The notes under the pieces: model-generated
What the model was told of the DNA's origin: nothing
The model's input: the letters and a program-made list of their open reading frames with translations, nothing else
Database searches by the model: none
NCBI GenBank assembly: GCA_016929595.1
Contig: JAFGIN010000117.1
Coordinates: 94,510 to 158,509, forward strand
Source: Chitinispirillaceae bacterium
GTDB taxonomy: Bacteria; Fibrobacterota; Chitinivibrionia; Chitinivibrionales; Chitinispirillaceae
DNA length: 64,000 bases
Direction: 5' to 3'
Program-made: the position numbers and the translations under genes
Shown: positions 35,677 through 45,277 of the stretch, piece after piece
How positions within the stretch are numbered: the first letter of the stretch is position 1
Layout of the letters: each line of letters begins with the position of its first letter

Positions 35677-38079
35677 TTAGCTGTCAATCTTCTTTCTGTT
35701 TACTAAACCAATAGCAATAAGATATACAACAAGTGCTGAAAATACAGAAATTGACAACCATTTAACCTTACCAAGATACAAAGAATCGATTTTCATTTCG
35801 ATAGTGTGATCGCCGGCTCCTATTCCCACAGCCATCCAGGCAAGATCAGAACGAAGAACATCCACAGGTTTATTATCTATAATTATTTCCCATCCCGGGT
35901 AGTATACCTCGGAGATCCTGAGAAAGCCTTCAGAAGGTGTGTGAACACTTATTTTACGATAATTTGGTGTGTACGATAGCCATTTCGCCGAGAAATCAGA
36001 TTGCCCGGTAAATTCACGTTCAGAAACAGAGGGCTTATGCTCTGGCTCATTAAAAAGCGCAACAGATGTCTTATAATCATAGCTTTCATTTTTAAGTGCC
36101 TCTATTATCTTTGAAGAGTCGATAACTACATAGTTCTGAACGAATGAAATCCTGCCTAATGCATTATGATTTTTAACGGTAAGCAATTCATTTTGTGACC
36201 GTACAAGAATATATTCGACATTAGCTAAATTAAGAAAAATATTTCCGATGTTTAACTGGGACGCATCAAGGTATGGTTGACCCTGATCATTATACTTCAC
36301 GAGAGTTGACATATAATTCCTATCCTGTTCACCCCTGAATTCACGATACCAGCGAAGTTCATTGTCATGAAAGCCACTTACTCCTTCCAAGCCATGAATC
36401 CCTTCGTTGTTTTGAGGAAGTGATCCTGGTATGGTGAAACAACGGAATGGCTCCTGTTTCATCTCCTGCTGGAGAGTTTTCAATGCAGGTTCAGTAGTGA
36501 TATATGGCTTTGGATTAACTAACTTTATGAACTTGTAATCCACTCTCAAAATGTCAAAAATTCCAATAATGAGTAGAATGATGGTAACATATACTGGCTT
36601 GATCTTGTTGTGAATACCACCTAAAATGAGCATTAAAATGGAAATCGTGGCAATGAACCAGAACCATAGTGACGGCAAAAAATGCTTCGTAAAATTGGCA
36701 TCAAAGATTTGTCCCTTTTGTCCGATCTCAGAGGAAAAAACACTTTTTACAAAACCACTATTCGAAAAAATTAGTGAAAGAACAAGGATAGCTCCCGAAG
36801 AAACAAGTATCCCTTTTGTCCATTTTTTTCTGGATTGATCCGAGAGTGCGGATAGTTTACCTGAAAGGAGATCCTTAAAAAAGAAGCACGAAAGAAAAAT
36901 GGTTGCAAATGAAAACCAGAACATAAACATGCTTGCAGCGCGAAACTTTGCAACCCCGGGCACGAGGTAATATGAAATCGTCCAGATAAATGAATGCGCG
37001 CCAAGGCTGAAGCTGATCGCGAAAACGGCAACGCCCGCCCAGAAAAATCGCCATTTCGATGGAGTTATAATGAGAGAAAAAATTGATAGTATAAGTGGAA
37101 CAGCCCCTGCATATTCGGAATTTAATTTAAATGGGTTTTGCCCCCAATAATAATCAAGTGAATTCACAAACTGCGGAACCCATAAAGAAAAAACTTCAGC
37201 CCAATGAAGTGACCACGATGCTGCAAAACCAATTCCTCTGTCCACTCCCCGGACTGAAAAAGCGTGCTTAATATACATATATGAAGGTATAAGTTGAATA
37301 CTGCCTATAAGCAAAGCAATGATAATTGCTCCCCAGAAAAAACCGGAGAGTTTTAAGCTCTCAAAATACTTTTTATCTTTAATTCTTAATATTAAGTCAA
37401 AAATCCAGATGCATCCCACAATCCATAACACAAAGTAACTCATTTGTATATGCGCTGTGAGTAACACCATGCCGATTCCAAGTGACAGGAGTGCAACATT
37501 TTTAAATGTAATTGATTCGGAGAGAGCTTTATAACGCCAGACAATAAAAGGAACCCAGGCAATAACAAACATTTTTCCATCATGCCCCGGATAAATGTGT
37601 GTCAGAAACTGAGGATTGAACATGTAAAAAACAGCACCGGTAAAAGAAATCAATGGATGAAATTTAAATCCCTGTCTTAAAAGCAGATAGAAAAAAGCAC
37701 CTGCAAGGAAGACATGAAAAACCATCTTCATTCCTATTGCTCTATGCACAGGGAAAAGGTAATTGAAAATGACTGAGGGCAGGTAAAATGGATCACCAAA
37801 CATTGCATCTATACTTGGCATTCCTGCAAGACGGCTGCTAAACCACATTGGTAGCTGCATAAAATGATTTAATGAATTCTTTAAAAAAAATCGGGAATCA
37901 AGCCCGGCCATCTGGTCAGAACTGTAGAACATTTCGTTACTGGTAAAAAATTGAAAAAATATCAAAATCGACACGATCAGGAGGCACGATATGTAAAAAA
38001 AGTTACTCCTTAGAATTCTGGATGCTGATAATTTGGGGATTGAATCTTTGTGAGACATATGAAACAACAAACCTTTCAC
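35677..38079 (-). CDS. YfhO-family membrane protein
   Basis: 800 residues. Many membrane segments fill the first two thirds, from about 26 (FFYISCLLIVSILIF), and a last helix lies near 775. Between them is an extracytoplasmic domain with the family's terminal pattern RISEVYYPGWEIIIDNK and DLAWMAVGIGAGDHTIE. YfhO proteins belong to the GT-C-like group and are needed for glycosylation of lipoteichoic acid or other surface polymers in some bacteria. It heads the minus-strand run YfhO, flippase-like protein, galE, two methyltransferases. Start may be 38079 or an in-frame Met at 38058. Confidence 0.85.
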   Translation of the reverse strand: MKGLLFHMSHKDSIPKLSASRILRSNFFYISCLLIVSILIFFQFFTSNEMFYSSDQMAGLDSRFFLKNSLNHFMQLPMWFSSRLAGMPSIDAMFGDPFYLPSVIFNYLFPVHRAIGMKMVFHVFLAGAFFYLLLRQGFKFHPLISFTGAVFYMFNPQFLTHIYPGHDGKMFVIAWVPFIVWRYKALSESITFKNVALLSLGIGMVLLTAHIQMSYFVLWIVGCIWIFDLILRIKDKKYFESLKLSGFFWGAIIIALLIGSIQLIPSYMYIKHAFSVRGVDRGIGFAASWSLHWAEVFSLWVPQFVNSLDYYWGQNPFKLNSEYAGAVPLILSIFSLIITPSKWRFFWAGVAVFAISFSLGAHSFIWTISYYLVPGVAKFRAASMFMFWFSFATIFLSCFFFKDLLSGKLSALSDQSRKKWTKGILVSSGAILVLSLIFSNSGFVKSVFSSEIGQKGQIFDANFTKHFLPSLWFWFIATISILMLILGGIHNKIKPVYVTIILLIIGIFDILRVDYKFIKLVNPKPYITTEPALKTLQQEMKQEPFRCFTIPGSLPQNNEGIHGLEGVSGFHDNELRWYREFRGEQDRNYMSTLVKYNDQGQPYLDASQLNIGNIFLNLANVEYILVRSQNELLTVKNHNALGRISFVQNYVVIDSSKIIEALKNESYDYKTSVALFNEPEHKPSVSEREFTGQSDFSAKWLSYTPNYRKISVHTPSEGFLRISEVYYPGWEIIIDNKPVDVLRSDLAWMAVGIGAGDHTIEMKIDSLYLGKVKWLSISVFSALVVYLIAIGLVNRKKIDS

Positions 38080-38415
38080 AGCAAGTGTTACGAAAGATGC
38101 TCTATCAATACTGCATTTCTTTGCAATCGATCCATTAGAAAAAGTGCATCGAATTAAAAATTAGTGATATAAATTTGAATTACAACCGTTACCGAATTAA
38201 AAATATTGGTATACAGCAGAAATTAACCCGTTATGTTCAAAAAGCCGCAAACATGTTTATTCGATTCCGACTGCGGATTTAGAGTAAATATATTATATTT
38301 TCCTCTACAAATTTAGTATCTGCTTGAAAATCGATTATATTTTTCAAAAAAGCATTAAATATCTTAAGGAAGACTTTGTAAAATCTAATAAAGTCTATTT
38401 TTTCTGAGGAGAAAT
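38080..38415. promoter_or_regulatory. divergent intergenic region, AT-rich
   Basis: 336 bases between the start of YfhO (minus) and the methyltransferase at 38416 (plus) hold no ORF. It is strongly AT-rich and must contain the promoters for both directions, but no site could be fixed by eye. GAGGAG at 38407-38412 is the ribosome site of the plus-strand gene. Confidence 0.4.
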
Positions 38416-39117
38416 ATGAGCAATAATTTAATAGCTAGGGCTTTCAGAAAGCTGATAATAGAACCCCTCAAGTATGGCAAACGTAATGATTATGATGCAA
38501 AAAAATACTGGCATGACCGTTTTAATAAATATGGAGATGCGATACAAGGACCAGGGAATGAAGCTTTAACCGAAGAAGAAAATTGGAAGATGTATGAAGA
38601 AGCAAAAGAAGTGTTTATTAATTTATGTCGAAAAGAACAAATCAATTTTGAAACATCCAGTTTTTGTGAAATAGGGTTAGGAAACGGATTTTACACAAAA
38701 ATTCTGAAGGATTTAGGTGTTACAAAATATAAGGGTTTTGACATTTCTGATGTTTTAATTCCGCGAATGAGAGAACGATTTCCCGGATATTCTTTTGAAG
38801 AAAATGATATTGGATCTGAAGAATTAACAGGTCATTACGATGTGATTACGCTTATTGATGTTATTCAGCACATTGTAAATGAGGATAAATGTAACTTTGC
38901 ACTTAGTAATATTGCACGCCATTTGAATGTCGGTGGCACATTTTTCATCGGTCCATTGACAGAAACATCAAAAAGGCCATTGTTTTATCTGCACGGATGG
39001 ACGATTGAAAAGATAAAGACCATTTTTAAAGATCCTTATTTTTCTGTATCTTCACCGATTGAATTTAGAAATGGCTATCTAACAACAATAAAAAAAATAT
39101 CCGAGCCAACGTTATAG
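38416..39117 (+). CDS. class I SAM-dependent methyltransferase
   Basis: 233 residues. N-terminal part RNDYDAKKYWHDRFNKYG, then the SAM motif CEIGLGNGFYTKIL near 88-101, KGFDISDVLIPRMRE, and VITLIDVIQHIVNEDK near 153-168. The C-terminal third is the part also found, broken, at 30016-30321. A strong ribosome site precedes the ATG. It closes the glycan cluster on the right and is likely to methylate a sugar or glycolipid. That is inference from context. Confidence 0.82.
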   Translation: MSNNLIARAFRKLIIEPLKYGKRNDYDAKKYWHDRFNKYGDAIQGPGNEALTEEENWKMYEEAKEVFINLCRKEQINFETSSFCEIGLGNGFYTKILKDLGVTKYKGFDISDVLIPRMRERFPGYSFEENDIGSEELTGHYDVITLIDVIQHIVNEDKCNFALSNIARHLNVGGTFFIGPLTETSKRPLFYLHGWTIEKIKTIFKDPYFSVSSPIEFRNGYLTTIKKISEPTL

Positions 39118-39256
39118 AACTTCCATTTACACTAATACATAGTGACCTACGGAAATGACAAATAAGAGTGTTGCACAAAAAAAAGACACTGTTCAGCAAA
39201 TTTAAAAGAAAAAAAACAGGCTACTTCGGGCGCACGATCTTAATTACGCCAGAATA

Positions 39257-40387
39257 TTACCTTTCCTTTGAATTGAGTGCATTCTCAATCCTGTCAAATA
39301 GATCGGACAAATACATTCTAAATGTTTTTCCGGGGTTTTTGACCATATCTCCAAAGCCTGTATTGTTTTTCTTCTTTTGAGATATAATTTCCGGAAAGTA
39401 GACAAGTGCTGCAAATCCTCCTGCAAGGGTCTGTTTTCTTCCTGGAAAAACCTTGCTCAGAATCGCGAATAGCAATTCATTGCATTTGAGTTTATTCAAA
39501 ATAATCCCCGCTTCAATCCAAGCCCATAAACGAAGCATCTGAACTGCAGCACGGTGAAAACCCTCCTCTGTTCCAATAGGTAAAAAAAGTACCCTTTTCC
39601 CTCCGGTGAAAATTACATATGTCAGTAATATGAACAAAAGCAGATATTTAAATCTAAGTGGATAGATTACTACCCGGATTTTCCTGTTTTCGATAAAAAA
39701 TGCTATACAGGTGATTATAACCGTAACAATAAATATTATAGTGATTTTTTCAAAGAAAAACATATATATACATACAGCAAGAACTATAAATGAAAGAACC
39801 ATATCACTCTTTTTAAATGCAGCAAGTTTAAGTGCGGTTTGACCTCTAAAACTATGTTCCGGTATTCTTGAATCAAGAGCCGATTTTAAACTATTCACCA
39901 GCACCCCTGTTACCCCTCCAAACACAAGTGATGCTATCATCATAAATGGAATCTGGTAAAAAATTGAATCATTCTTCATAAATAAAAAGTACACGGCCAG
40001 AAGCTGCCCGGCATTGTGAACAAAAGCTCCTGCGATCGCAAGTCCAACGCTGCCCAGAATGCCCTTTTTCCCCAATAGTGACCAGGCTACTCCCACAGTA
40101 AATGTTGCTGCAATACCACCGGAAAAACTTAAAATCATAGTTATAAGGGAAAAACCAAAATAAAAACCAGAAATCCATGAGCGAAGGATAATAAAGAGCA
40201 GAGCATCAATAGTCCCATACCTGATAACCCAGATGATAGTAATAATATTCGCCAGTCCGGGCTTAAGCCAGGGGAAAAACGGTATGCGCGGAATAAAAAG
40301 CTCAATACCGTTCAATCCAACAGCAAGTAAGAACAGTACTGTCTTATAAACAATCTCTCTGGAATAACCATTATCTTGCGATTGCAT
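39257..40387 (-). CDS. Gx transporter family protein with extra C-terminal membrane domain
   Basis: 376 residues. The N-terminal 180 or so match the Gx transporter/heptaprenyl diphosphate synthase component I family (PRIPFFPWLKPGLANIITI, GTIDALLFIILRSWISGF and AFVHNAGQLLAVYF), which is ECF S-component-like. The remaining half adds several membrane segments with FLPIGTEEGFHRAAVQMLR, reminiscent of the EcfT/CbiQ transmembrane component. This makes an S-T type fusion possible. Its start overlaps the end of the NusG-II gene by 17 bases. The substrate is unknown. Confidence 0.78.
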   Translation of the reverse strand: MQSQDNGYSREIVYKTVLFLLAVGLNGIELFIPRIPFFPWLKPGLANIITIIWVIRYGTIDALLFIILRSWISGFYFGFSLITMILSFSGGIAATFTVGVAWSLLGKKGILGSVGLAIAGAFVHNAGQLLAVYFLFMKNDSIFYQIPFMMIASLVFGGVTGVLVNSLKSALDSRIPEHSFRGQTALKLAAFKKSDMVLSFIVLAVCIYMFFFEKITIIFIVTVIITCIAFFIENRKIRVVIYPLRFKYLLLFILLTYVIFTGGKRVLFLPIGTEEGFHRAAVQMLRLWAWIEAGIILNKLKCNELLFAILSKVFPGRKQTLAGGFAALVYFPEIISQKKKNNTGFGDMVKNPGKTFRMYLSDLFDRIENALNSKER

Positions 40388-40784
40388 CGATATCTGTCTG
40401 ATTGCTCTTTCCGGATCTTATGCAGATTAGTATGTGATTTGGAGCACAGACAATCTGTCCATATTTATTGGTTATTGCGCCACATCTGACACAAATCTGA
40501 TGATCACAGGTAGATTTTGTCACTCCAACCGACCTGTTTTTTATACTAACCTCAACATTACCAAGTTTTCCGTTAACTGAAATTTCTCTATCCTCCGAGA
40601 GTGGATATTGAGCAATTACTGTATTATCCCTGTATATAAGAACCGTTGAAGAAGAACCGACAGTACTGAAGAGTTTAAAAGAGAGCACGATCGCGGTAAG
40701 TATAAACGCTATGATTATACCATCGCCCCATTGAAATCTCTTAATTTGATACTCAGGAATAAAATAATTGTTCCGATTATTCAT
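40371..40784 (-). CDS. NusG domain II-containing membrane protein
   Basis: 137 residues. One membrane helix near residues 23-41, then an extracytoplasmic NusG-II domain with paired cysteines in STCDHQICVRCG and IVCAPNHILI (about 90-118). This is the hallmark of the small family usually encoded beside Gx transporter genes. The pair is conserved in many anaerobes, often near Rnf or ApbE-type genes, but its role is not established. The downstream Gx gene overlaps it. Confidence 0.85.
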   Translation of the reverse strand: MNNRNNYFIPEYQIKRFQWGDGIIIAFILTAIVLSFKLFSTVGSSSTVLIYRDNTVIAQYPLSEDREISVNGKLGNVEVSIKNRSVGVTKSTCDHQICVRCGAITNKYGQIVCAPNHILICIRSGKSNQTDIDAIAR

Positions 40785-40901
40785 TTATGGTATAGTTTGA
40801 AAAACATGGTTATCGGTCTATCAGTAATCTTTGTTATGCTGCAGTACAAAAATTTGAAAGCGTGCAATGCTTATAATAAATTTTAAAATAGTGGTTTCTG
40901 A

Positions 40902-41045
40902 ATGCCTGATATAATGTATAAATCAAAAGTTCATAAAACTACCCGTGCAGAACATGCAACACTAATTTTTCGTATCGTTGTTGATCTTATTGTATTTGTA
41001 ATATCCTTTTATCTTCTTAATATCCACTTTCTTCATCTGTTTTAA
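40902..41045 (+). CDS. 47-residue single-pass membrane peptide
   Basis: A short frame from ATG 40902 to TAA 41043-41045 encodes a basic N-terminal part (MYKSKVHKTTRAEH) followed by one hydrophobic helix of about 22 residues (LIFRIVVDLIVFVISFYLL). It lies between the divergent NusG-II gene and the convergent secreted-protein gene, stopping three bases before the latter's end. No strong ribosome site is visible. The basic-head, single-helix layout is plausible for a small membrane protein, but it could be chance. Confidence 0.35.
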   Translation: MPDIMYKSKVHKTTRAEHATLIFRIVVDLIVFVISFYLLNIHFLHLF

Positions 41046-41048
41046 CAT

Positions 41049-41948
41049 TCAGTTCTCCCGGGTCTTTTTTATTGCATTTGCCAGAACTACAGCTTTACCA
41101 TAATAATGATAACGATAGGTAGCAATTCCAACAAAAGCTGAAACCGGAGGTTTTTTCCAGAGCCTCTCAACAGTGAGGCGTCCCTGAGTAATATCAAATC
41201 TACCAATTCTGTATATATGATCAGGAGCAATCCCCGATTTACCTTCGAGCATCGAGCCAAGCGAGGTTACTTCATTTCTGACCTTTGTATTGAGTGAATC
41301 AAGCGGACCGCCGCTGCACTCAATCTCATACATACGGTATATTCCATCCTTATCAAAATGAAAAGCGGCAGTACCTGAAATGTTATCAATCTCCACTCCT
41401 TTGCATTGAATAGTCTTTCCATTATCCTCATATCGTTGCGGATATTTCCAATCCATCATTACTTTGAAAAGTTTTCTTGAAATGCCAAATGGGATTCCGT
41501 CAAAATCGAAAGGAGAAGCTGTAGTATGAGCACAGATAGAATCTATAAGCAACGAATCAGCTTTACGTTTATCTCTCTTTCTGATATCGTTTTCAAGCAA
41601 AAGGATAGATTCACTGTTTCCATCAGAATGACTCCGATACCAATTGACAATATCACAAACACGGATTTTGGACGGTGAAAGACCCGTTTCTGTAAAGAAC
41701 TTTTTTGTAATGGTTTTAAATGAATCGCTTTCGGCAAAAATATCCAGATTCCGTTTCCATATCAATATTTCTGAGCGATTACGATATGATGAATCTCCGG
41801 TACAGTAAACATATTGATGTCGCAGCGACATTTCTAATGTGTCAAAAAAGGGCCCCATATCCTCAGCTGCAGCACCCGCAGAGCTGTATAATCCAGCAAA
41901 TAAGATCATTGGTAAAATGACAGGCAGATTGGTTCTGGTGATTACCAT
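41049..41948 (-). CDS. hypothetical secreted protein of the MoxR operon
   Basis: 299 residues with a signal peptide (about 1-27, ending SSAGAAAED). The mature part is mixed alpha/beta, with a Lys/Arg/Asp-rich helix near 125-140 (RDKRKADSLLIDS) and a beta-rich C-terminal half. No family was recognised. The start lies only six bases after the stop of the 601-residue gene upstream, so it is the third gene of the MoxR operon. It would place part of that system outside the cytoplasm. Confidence 0.65.
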   Translation of the reverse strand: MVITRTNLPVILPMILFAGLYSSAGAAAEDMGPFFDTLEMSLRHQYVYCTGDSSYRNRSEILIWKRNLDIFAESDSFKTITKKFFTETGLSPSKIRVCDIVNWYRSHSDGNSESILLLENDIRKRDKRKADSLLIDSICAHTTASPFDFDGIPFGISRKLFKVMMDWKYPQRYEDNGKTIQCKGVEIDNISGTAAFHFDKDGIYRMYEIECSGGPLDSLNTKVRNEVTSLGSMLEGKSGIAPDHIYRIGRFDITQGRLTVERLWKKPPVSAFVGIATYRYHYYGKAVVLANAIKKTREN

Positions 41949-41954
41949 ACTATT

Positions 41955-43760
41955 TCAGTCTCCGATGAAACGTTGTGCCCAACTCCTGACAATTTTACCA
42001 TTTAAAATATGAAAACGCCTGATCTTTGCAATCGTTTCGCTGGAAAACGTTGAAAGAGGTATCCACAAAAGATGCTTTTTATGTTTAGATGCCAGGTTTT
42101 TTAAAAAAGTTCCCGGTTTGCGTGCTGCAACATACGATATGACATTCTCGTTACTGAAAAGCATCGCGCCAAAGGCAAGACGTGATGCAAGATCCGGGAA
42201 TGAGTAGTCAGCAGTAATCTGGAATATGTCTGGAACATGACGAGGCGGGAACATCAATGACAGACCACCATAATAACATTTGGCAATCCCGGGACCGACC
42301 ATATTTTCAAACGCACTGGTTGCATAAAATGTGAGTGTCGATTCATCATCGTGCTCTGCATACCAGGTTGTATGGTGAGGATACTGCTCGTCATGGTCCT
42401 GGTCGAAGATAATGACAACGGTATCGACCTTACCCCTTGATGGTGGTATTTCTTTCACATAAACAGAACCGCTGCTCCAGTTTCGCAGCGTCTCCCTGAT
42501 ATCGATGCCATCCTTTACAGATGTTGCAAACTTCTCGGTTTTTACATAATCCTCTACTAAAACTTTTACTGTTTTCTGCCGTATATAAGAATTGAACCGC
42601 TCAATTTTGATATCTTCAGGCACATGTGAACACATGCTGTACGGGTTCCATCCAAAACGATATCTCTTCTTTTGAAACAATGATGGATCCGGTCTGATCG
42701 ATATCGTTCGCCACTCAAGATCAAAATCCCGAAACAGATTAATCGCTCTGAGCGGGCCGTCGGATCCGGGTATAACAATTCTGTCAATACCGACCTTTAC
42801 AGACTCACTGTCAAATGAGATAAATGGATAATATTTTGCATTTTTCAGAATGCGCAATGCATACGTATTTCCCCCTACTCCTCTGGCAGCATCGATAATA
42901 TCCGGTAATGTTGGAATAAGCCGCCCTGACATGACAGTAAGGTTTCTTAAAAAAGTCAATGCCGCTTTTATCTTTGTAGGAGACAGAGCCTGAATTTCGC
43001 TTTTGTCATCTGAATAATCATCCCTGGTTTCCCGAAACAGATCCTTTACAGTATCTATAATATCGAAAGGTTCTGCAAATATATCAAGCCGCTGCTTTTC
43101 ATATTTACCCGTAGTAAATGGTAATTCACCTATCGCGAAATAGAGATGATCAGGATAAATTGCCTTACTATCTATTGTATATGTATCAACACTGTTGAAT
43201 TGTGCATTACAGGTTTCTTCACGCCCGAGGTGCGCAACGACACGAACATAATGACGATAGTGAATAAGTGCAAGGACATTATTAAATTTTGTTTTGACAT
43301 CCAGGAGCCGCTGAGCAATATATCGGCTCTCAATATCCTCCGAAGATCCGTCCTCTTTGTTGCCGATAGACATCAATGCAAGTGTATTGAAACGATTGAA
43401 CCCGATTTTTTCTGCAGCGAAATCATCAGGAAGTATTCCGACTGTCGGGGGTCTGGAACAATTACCATACCCTACACAGCATACGTTGACATTATTCTGT
43501 AAGCCTTGACGCATCCCCTCTATGGCTGCATCACATGGATCCACCGGCACATAGTATGTCTCGCCATTCATCGATTGAGCATATACCATCCATATCACCG
43601 GAAGTTTTTCTACTGCTCCGATTAATTCTGATTCGAAAATCTCAGGAATATCCACAGCTATGCAATCAAACTTTTTTTTTAACAGCAGTGCTCTTAACTG
43701 GCGCGCAAAGGTGAGCCGCCCATGCAGAAATGGCAGCAGAGTCAGTGATGAATTATTCAC
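41955..43760 (-). CDS. unknown 601-residue protein coupled to a MoxR-type ATPase
   Basis: 601 residues, no signal peptide or membrane helix. The N-terminus (LPFLHGRLTFARQLRALL, then FDCIAVDIPEIFESELI and LPVIWMVYA) loosely resembles the opening of DUF5682/TraB-like proteins that accompany MoxR ATPases, but the similarity is weak. The middle contains CCVGYGNCSRPP and ALIHYRHYVRVVAHLG. The last third has an acidic/His-rich stretch with FDQDHDEQYPHH, TWYAEHDDE and LMFPPRHVPDIF, which could be a metal site. The start overlaps the ATPase gene's stop as ATGA. No function can be assigned. Confidence 0.7.
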   Translation of the reverse strand: MNNSSLTLLPFLHGRLTFARQLRALLLKKKFDCIAVDIPEIFESELIGAVEKLPVIWMVYAQSMNGETYYVPVDPCDAAIEGMRQGLQNNVNVCCVGYGNCSRPPTVGILPDDFAAEKIGFNRFNTLALMSIGNKEDGSSEDIESRYIAQRLLDVKTKFNNVLALIHYRHYVRVVAHLGREETCNAQFNSVDTYTIDSKAIYPDHLYFAIGELPFTTGKYEKQRLDIFAEPFDIIDTVKDLFRETRDDYSDDKSEIQALSPTKIKAALTFLRNLTVMSGRLIPTLPDIIDAARGVGGNTYALRILKNAKYYPFISFDSESVKVGIDRIVIPGSDGPLRAINLFRDFDLEWRTISIRPDPSLFQKKRYRFGWNPYSMCSHVPEDIKIERFNSYIRQKTVKVLVEDYVKTEKFATSVKDGIDIRETLRNWSSGSVYVKEIPPSRGKVDTVVIIFDQDHDEQYPHHTTWYAEHDDESTLTFYATSAFENMVGPGIAKCYYGGLSLMFPPRHVPDIFQITADYSFPDLASRLAFGAMLFSNENVISYVAARKPGTFLKNLASKHKKHLLWIPLSTFSSETIAKIRRFHILNGKIVRSWAQRFIGD

Positions 43761-44707
43761 GCCTGAAAATCCTCATCGTTGTCAGGATTGAGATCCTCAT
43801 CTTCAGGAAAGAAATAATCACCCAGATTCATTGAAGGAATCTTTGATCCGGAAAGTTTTCTCCTGGCAGCCAGAGACTCCAGATCAAGCGCATCCTCGCC
43901 AAGTATCTGACGTATCGCATTTCGAAACAGTTCCGCAGTTTCCAGCCCGGGATCCGCGTGGTTCATCTTCATGGTATATCGCACTGCATTAATCCCATCA
44001 CGAACCGAAAAGGGAAGATCCAGAGCATGTGCTTTCTGGAGATACTCAACACACATTTCCAGAATTTGCGGCTCGGAGAAAGGCAGGTTGAATGAAAGAA
44101 TCTTCATTTCATCACTGCGACTTGGGAAAGGGATCTGAATTCCCGGCTGCAACCTTGACATTATATAATCAGGTATTTCAAAAGTCGATGAATCATCATT
44201 CATTGTAACAGCAGCACGGAAATCCTTATGTGCTGTAACAGTTATCCCTGCCACAATCGATTCCACAGTTCTCCTGTTATCAAACAATCCTGCAAGAGAT
44301 GCCCATGATTTTTCCGACATCCTGTTCCCTTCATCGAGGATTGCAACACCACCCGTAATAACGGCACTCAACAGTGGACTTGCATGATAGGAAATTTTTC
44401 CCGATTCTGACAATACCGGTGTGACAAGAAGATCCTCTGGACGTGTATCAGATGTACATTGCATTACGTAAACTTCCTGTTTTCGCACCCTGGCAGCAGC
44501 AATTCCCAGAGTCGTCTTCCCTATTCCTGGAAACCCGATAATTCTCGGTGTTAAGGGAAGGTCGCTCTCAGCAAGCACTAACCAGCATGCCTGAAGCTGA
44601 CGTAACGGTTCGTTCAGACCTATCCACTCCACATTGAACGTAAGTGGATGTGAAAGAACAAGTTCAACATTATCAACAGTGATCTTATCCATATTTTCCT
44701 TTGTCAA
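43757..44707 (-). CDS. MoxR-type AAA+ ATPase
   Basis: 316 residues. Walker A GFPGIGKT at 58-65, Walker B VAILDEGNRM with Asp125-Glu126, a sensor-1 segment AAVTMNDDSS near 165-174, an arginine in MSRLQPGIQIPFP, and sensor-2-like VRDGINAVRY. This is the AAA_5/MoxR layout, although the N-terminal part differs from classical MoxR. The C-terminal tail is very acidic (EDEDLNPDNDEDF). MoxR ATPases act as chaperones that remodel a partner, usually a VWA protein. None is encoded here; the partner is probably the coupled 601-residue protein. Confidence 0.85.
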   Translation of the reverse strand: MTKENMDKITVDNVELVLSHPLTFNVEWIGLNEPLRQLQACWLVLAESDLPLTPRIIGFPGIGKTTLGIAAARVRKQEVYVMQCTSDTRPEDLLVTPVLSESGKISYHASPLLSAVITGGVAILDEGNRMSEKSWASLAGLFDNRRTVESIVAGITVTAHKDFRAAVTMNDDSSTFEIPDYIMSRLQPGIQIPFPSRSDEMKILSFNLPFSEPQILEMCVEYLQKAHALDLPFSVRDGINAVRYTMKMNHADPGLETAELFRNAIRQILGEDALDLESLAARRKLSGSKIPSMNLGDYFFPEDEDLNPDNDEDFQA

Positions 44708-45277
44708 ATGAAATTTTTCTGAATCTATCTGAAACGCATAGTGATCTCATCCACATTGACCAGTAATAGAACCAGCTACAAAAGGCTGAGTGATTACACT
44801 GTATAACCGATAATTAAAGCGATCCAACCCTGAAGATCCCTCTCTAATACTTTTTTCTTATTTCAGGAAGAGATCCCGAAATAAAAAATTGATAGAACCG
44901 TATCTGCACCGGAGAATGGTAATGTGATCGAATACCTTGAAATCAGTAACCTTAAATATACATTAGTGGCGATGTTCCAATAAACCGATAAGGTTTGGCA
45001 GGCAGGATTTCAGCTTTGAGTCATCCTTTGCACAGCTCTCAGAAATCGGCTGTACCGGCTGATGCGAGGGTTCTGAATCGTTTTTGTTAATGCATACTCT
45101 TTTTCTTTTCCACAGCAATCCCGGAGAGCTGTCGAACCATCGCACGATGGAATTCCAACCATTTCGCTCTTCAGAGCTGATAATACTTACTTTAATGTAC
45201 TTTAAAAATGAAATTCGTTAAAGTAATTTTATATACAAAATGAAGACTAAATTTATGATTTCAAATATGAATCAACA
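44708..45277. promoter_or_regulatory. long divergent intergenic region
   Basis: About 570 bases between the start of the MoxR operon (minus) and the kinase fragment (plus). A 60-residue reverse frame at 44963-45145 is open but has no ribosome site or protein-like pattern that I trust. The promoter of the MoxR operon must lie here. No repeats or hairpins of note were seen. Confidence 0.4.

Noticed and set aside
44963..45145. 60-residue reverse ORF in the long intergenic region before the MoxR operon
   Set aside because: No ribosome site, no family pattern, composition not protein-like; probably chance.
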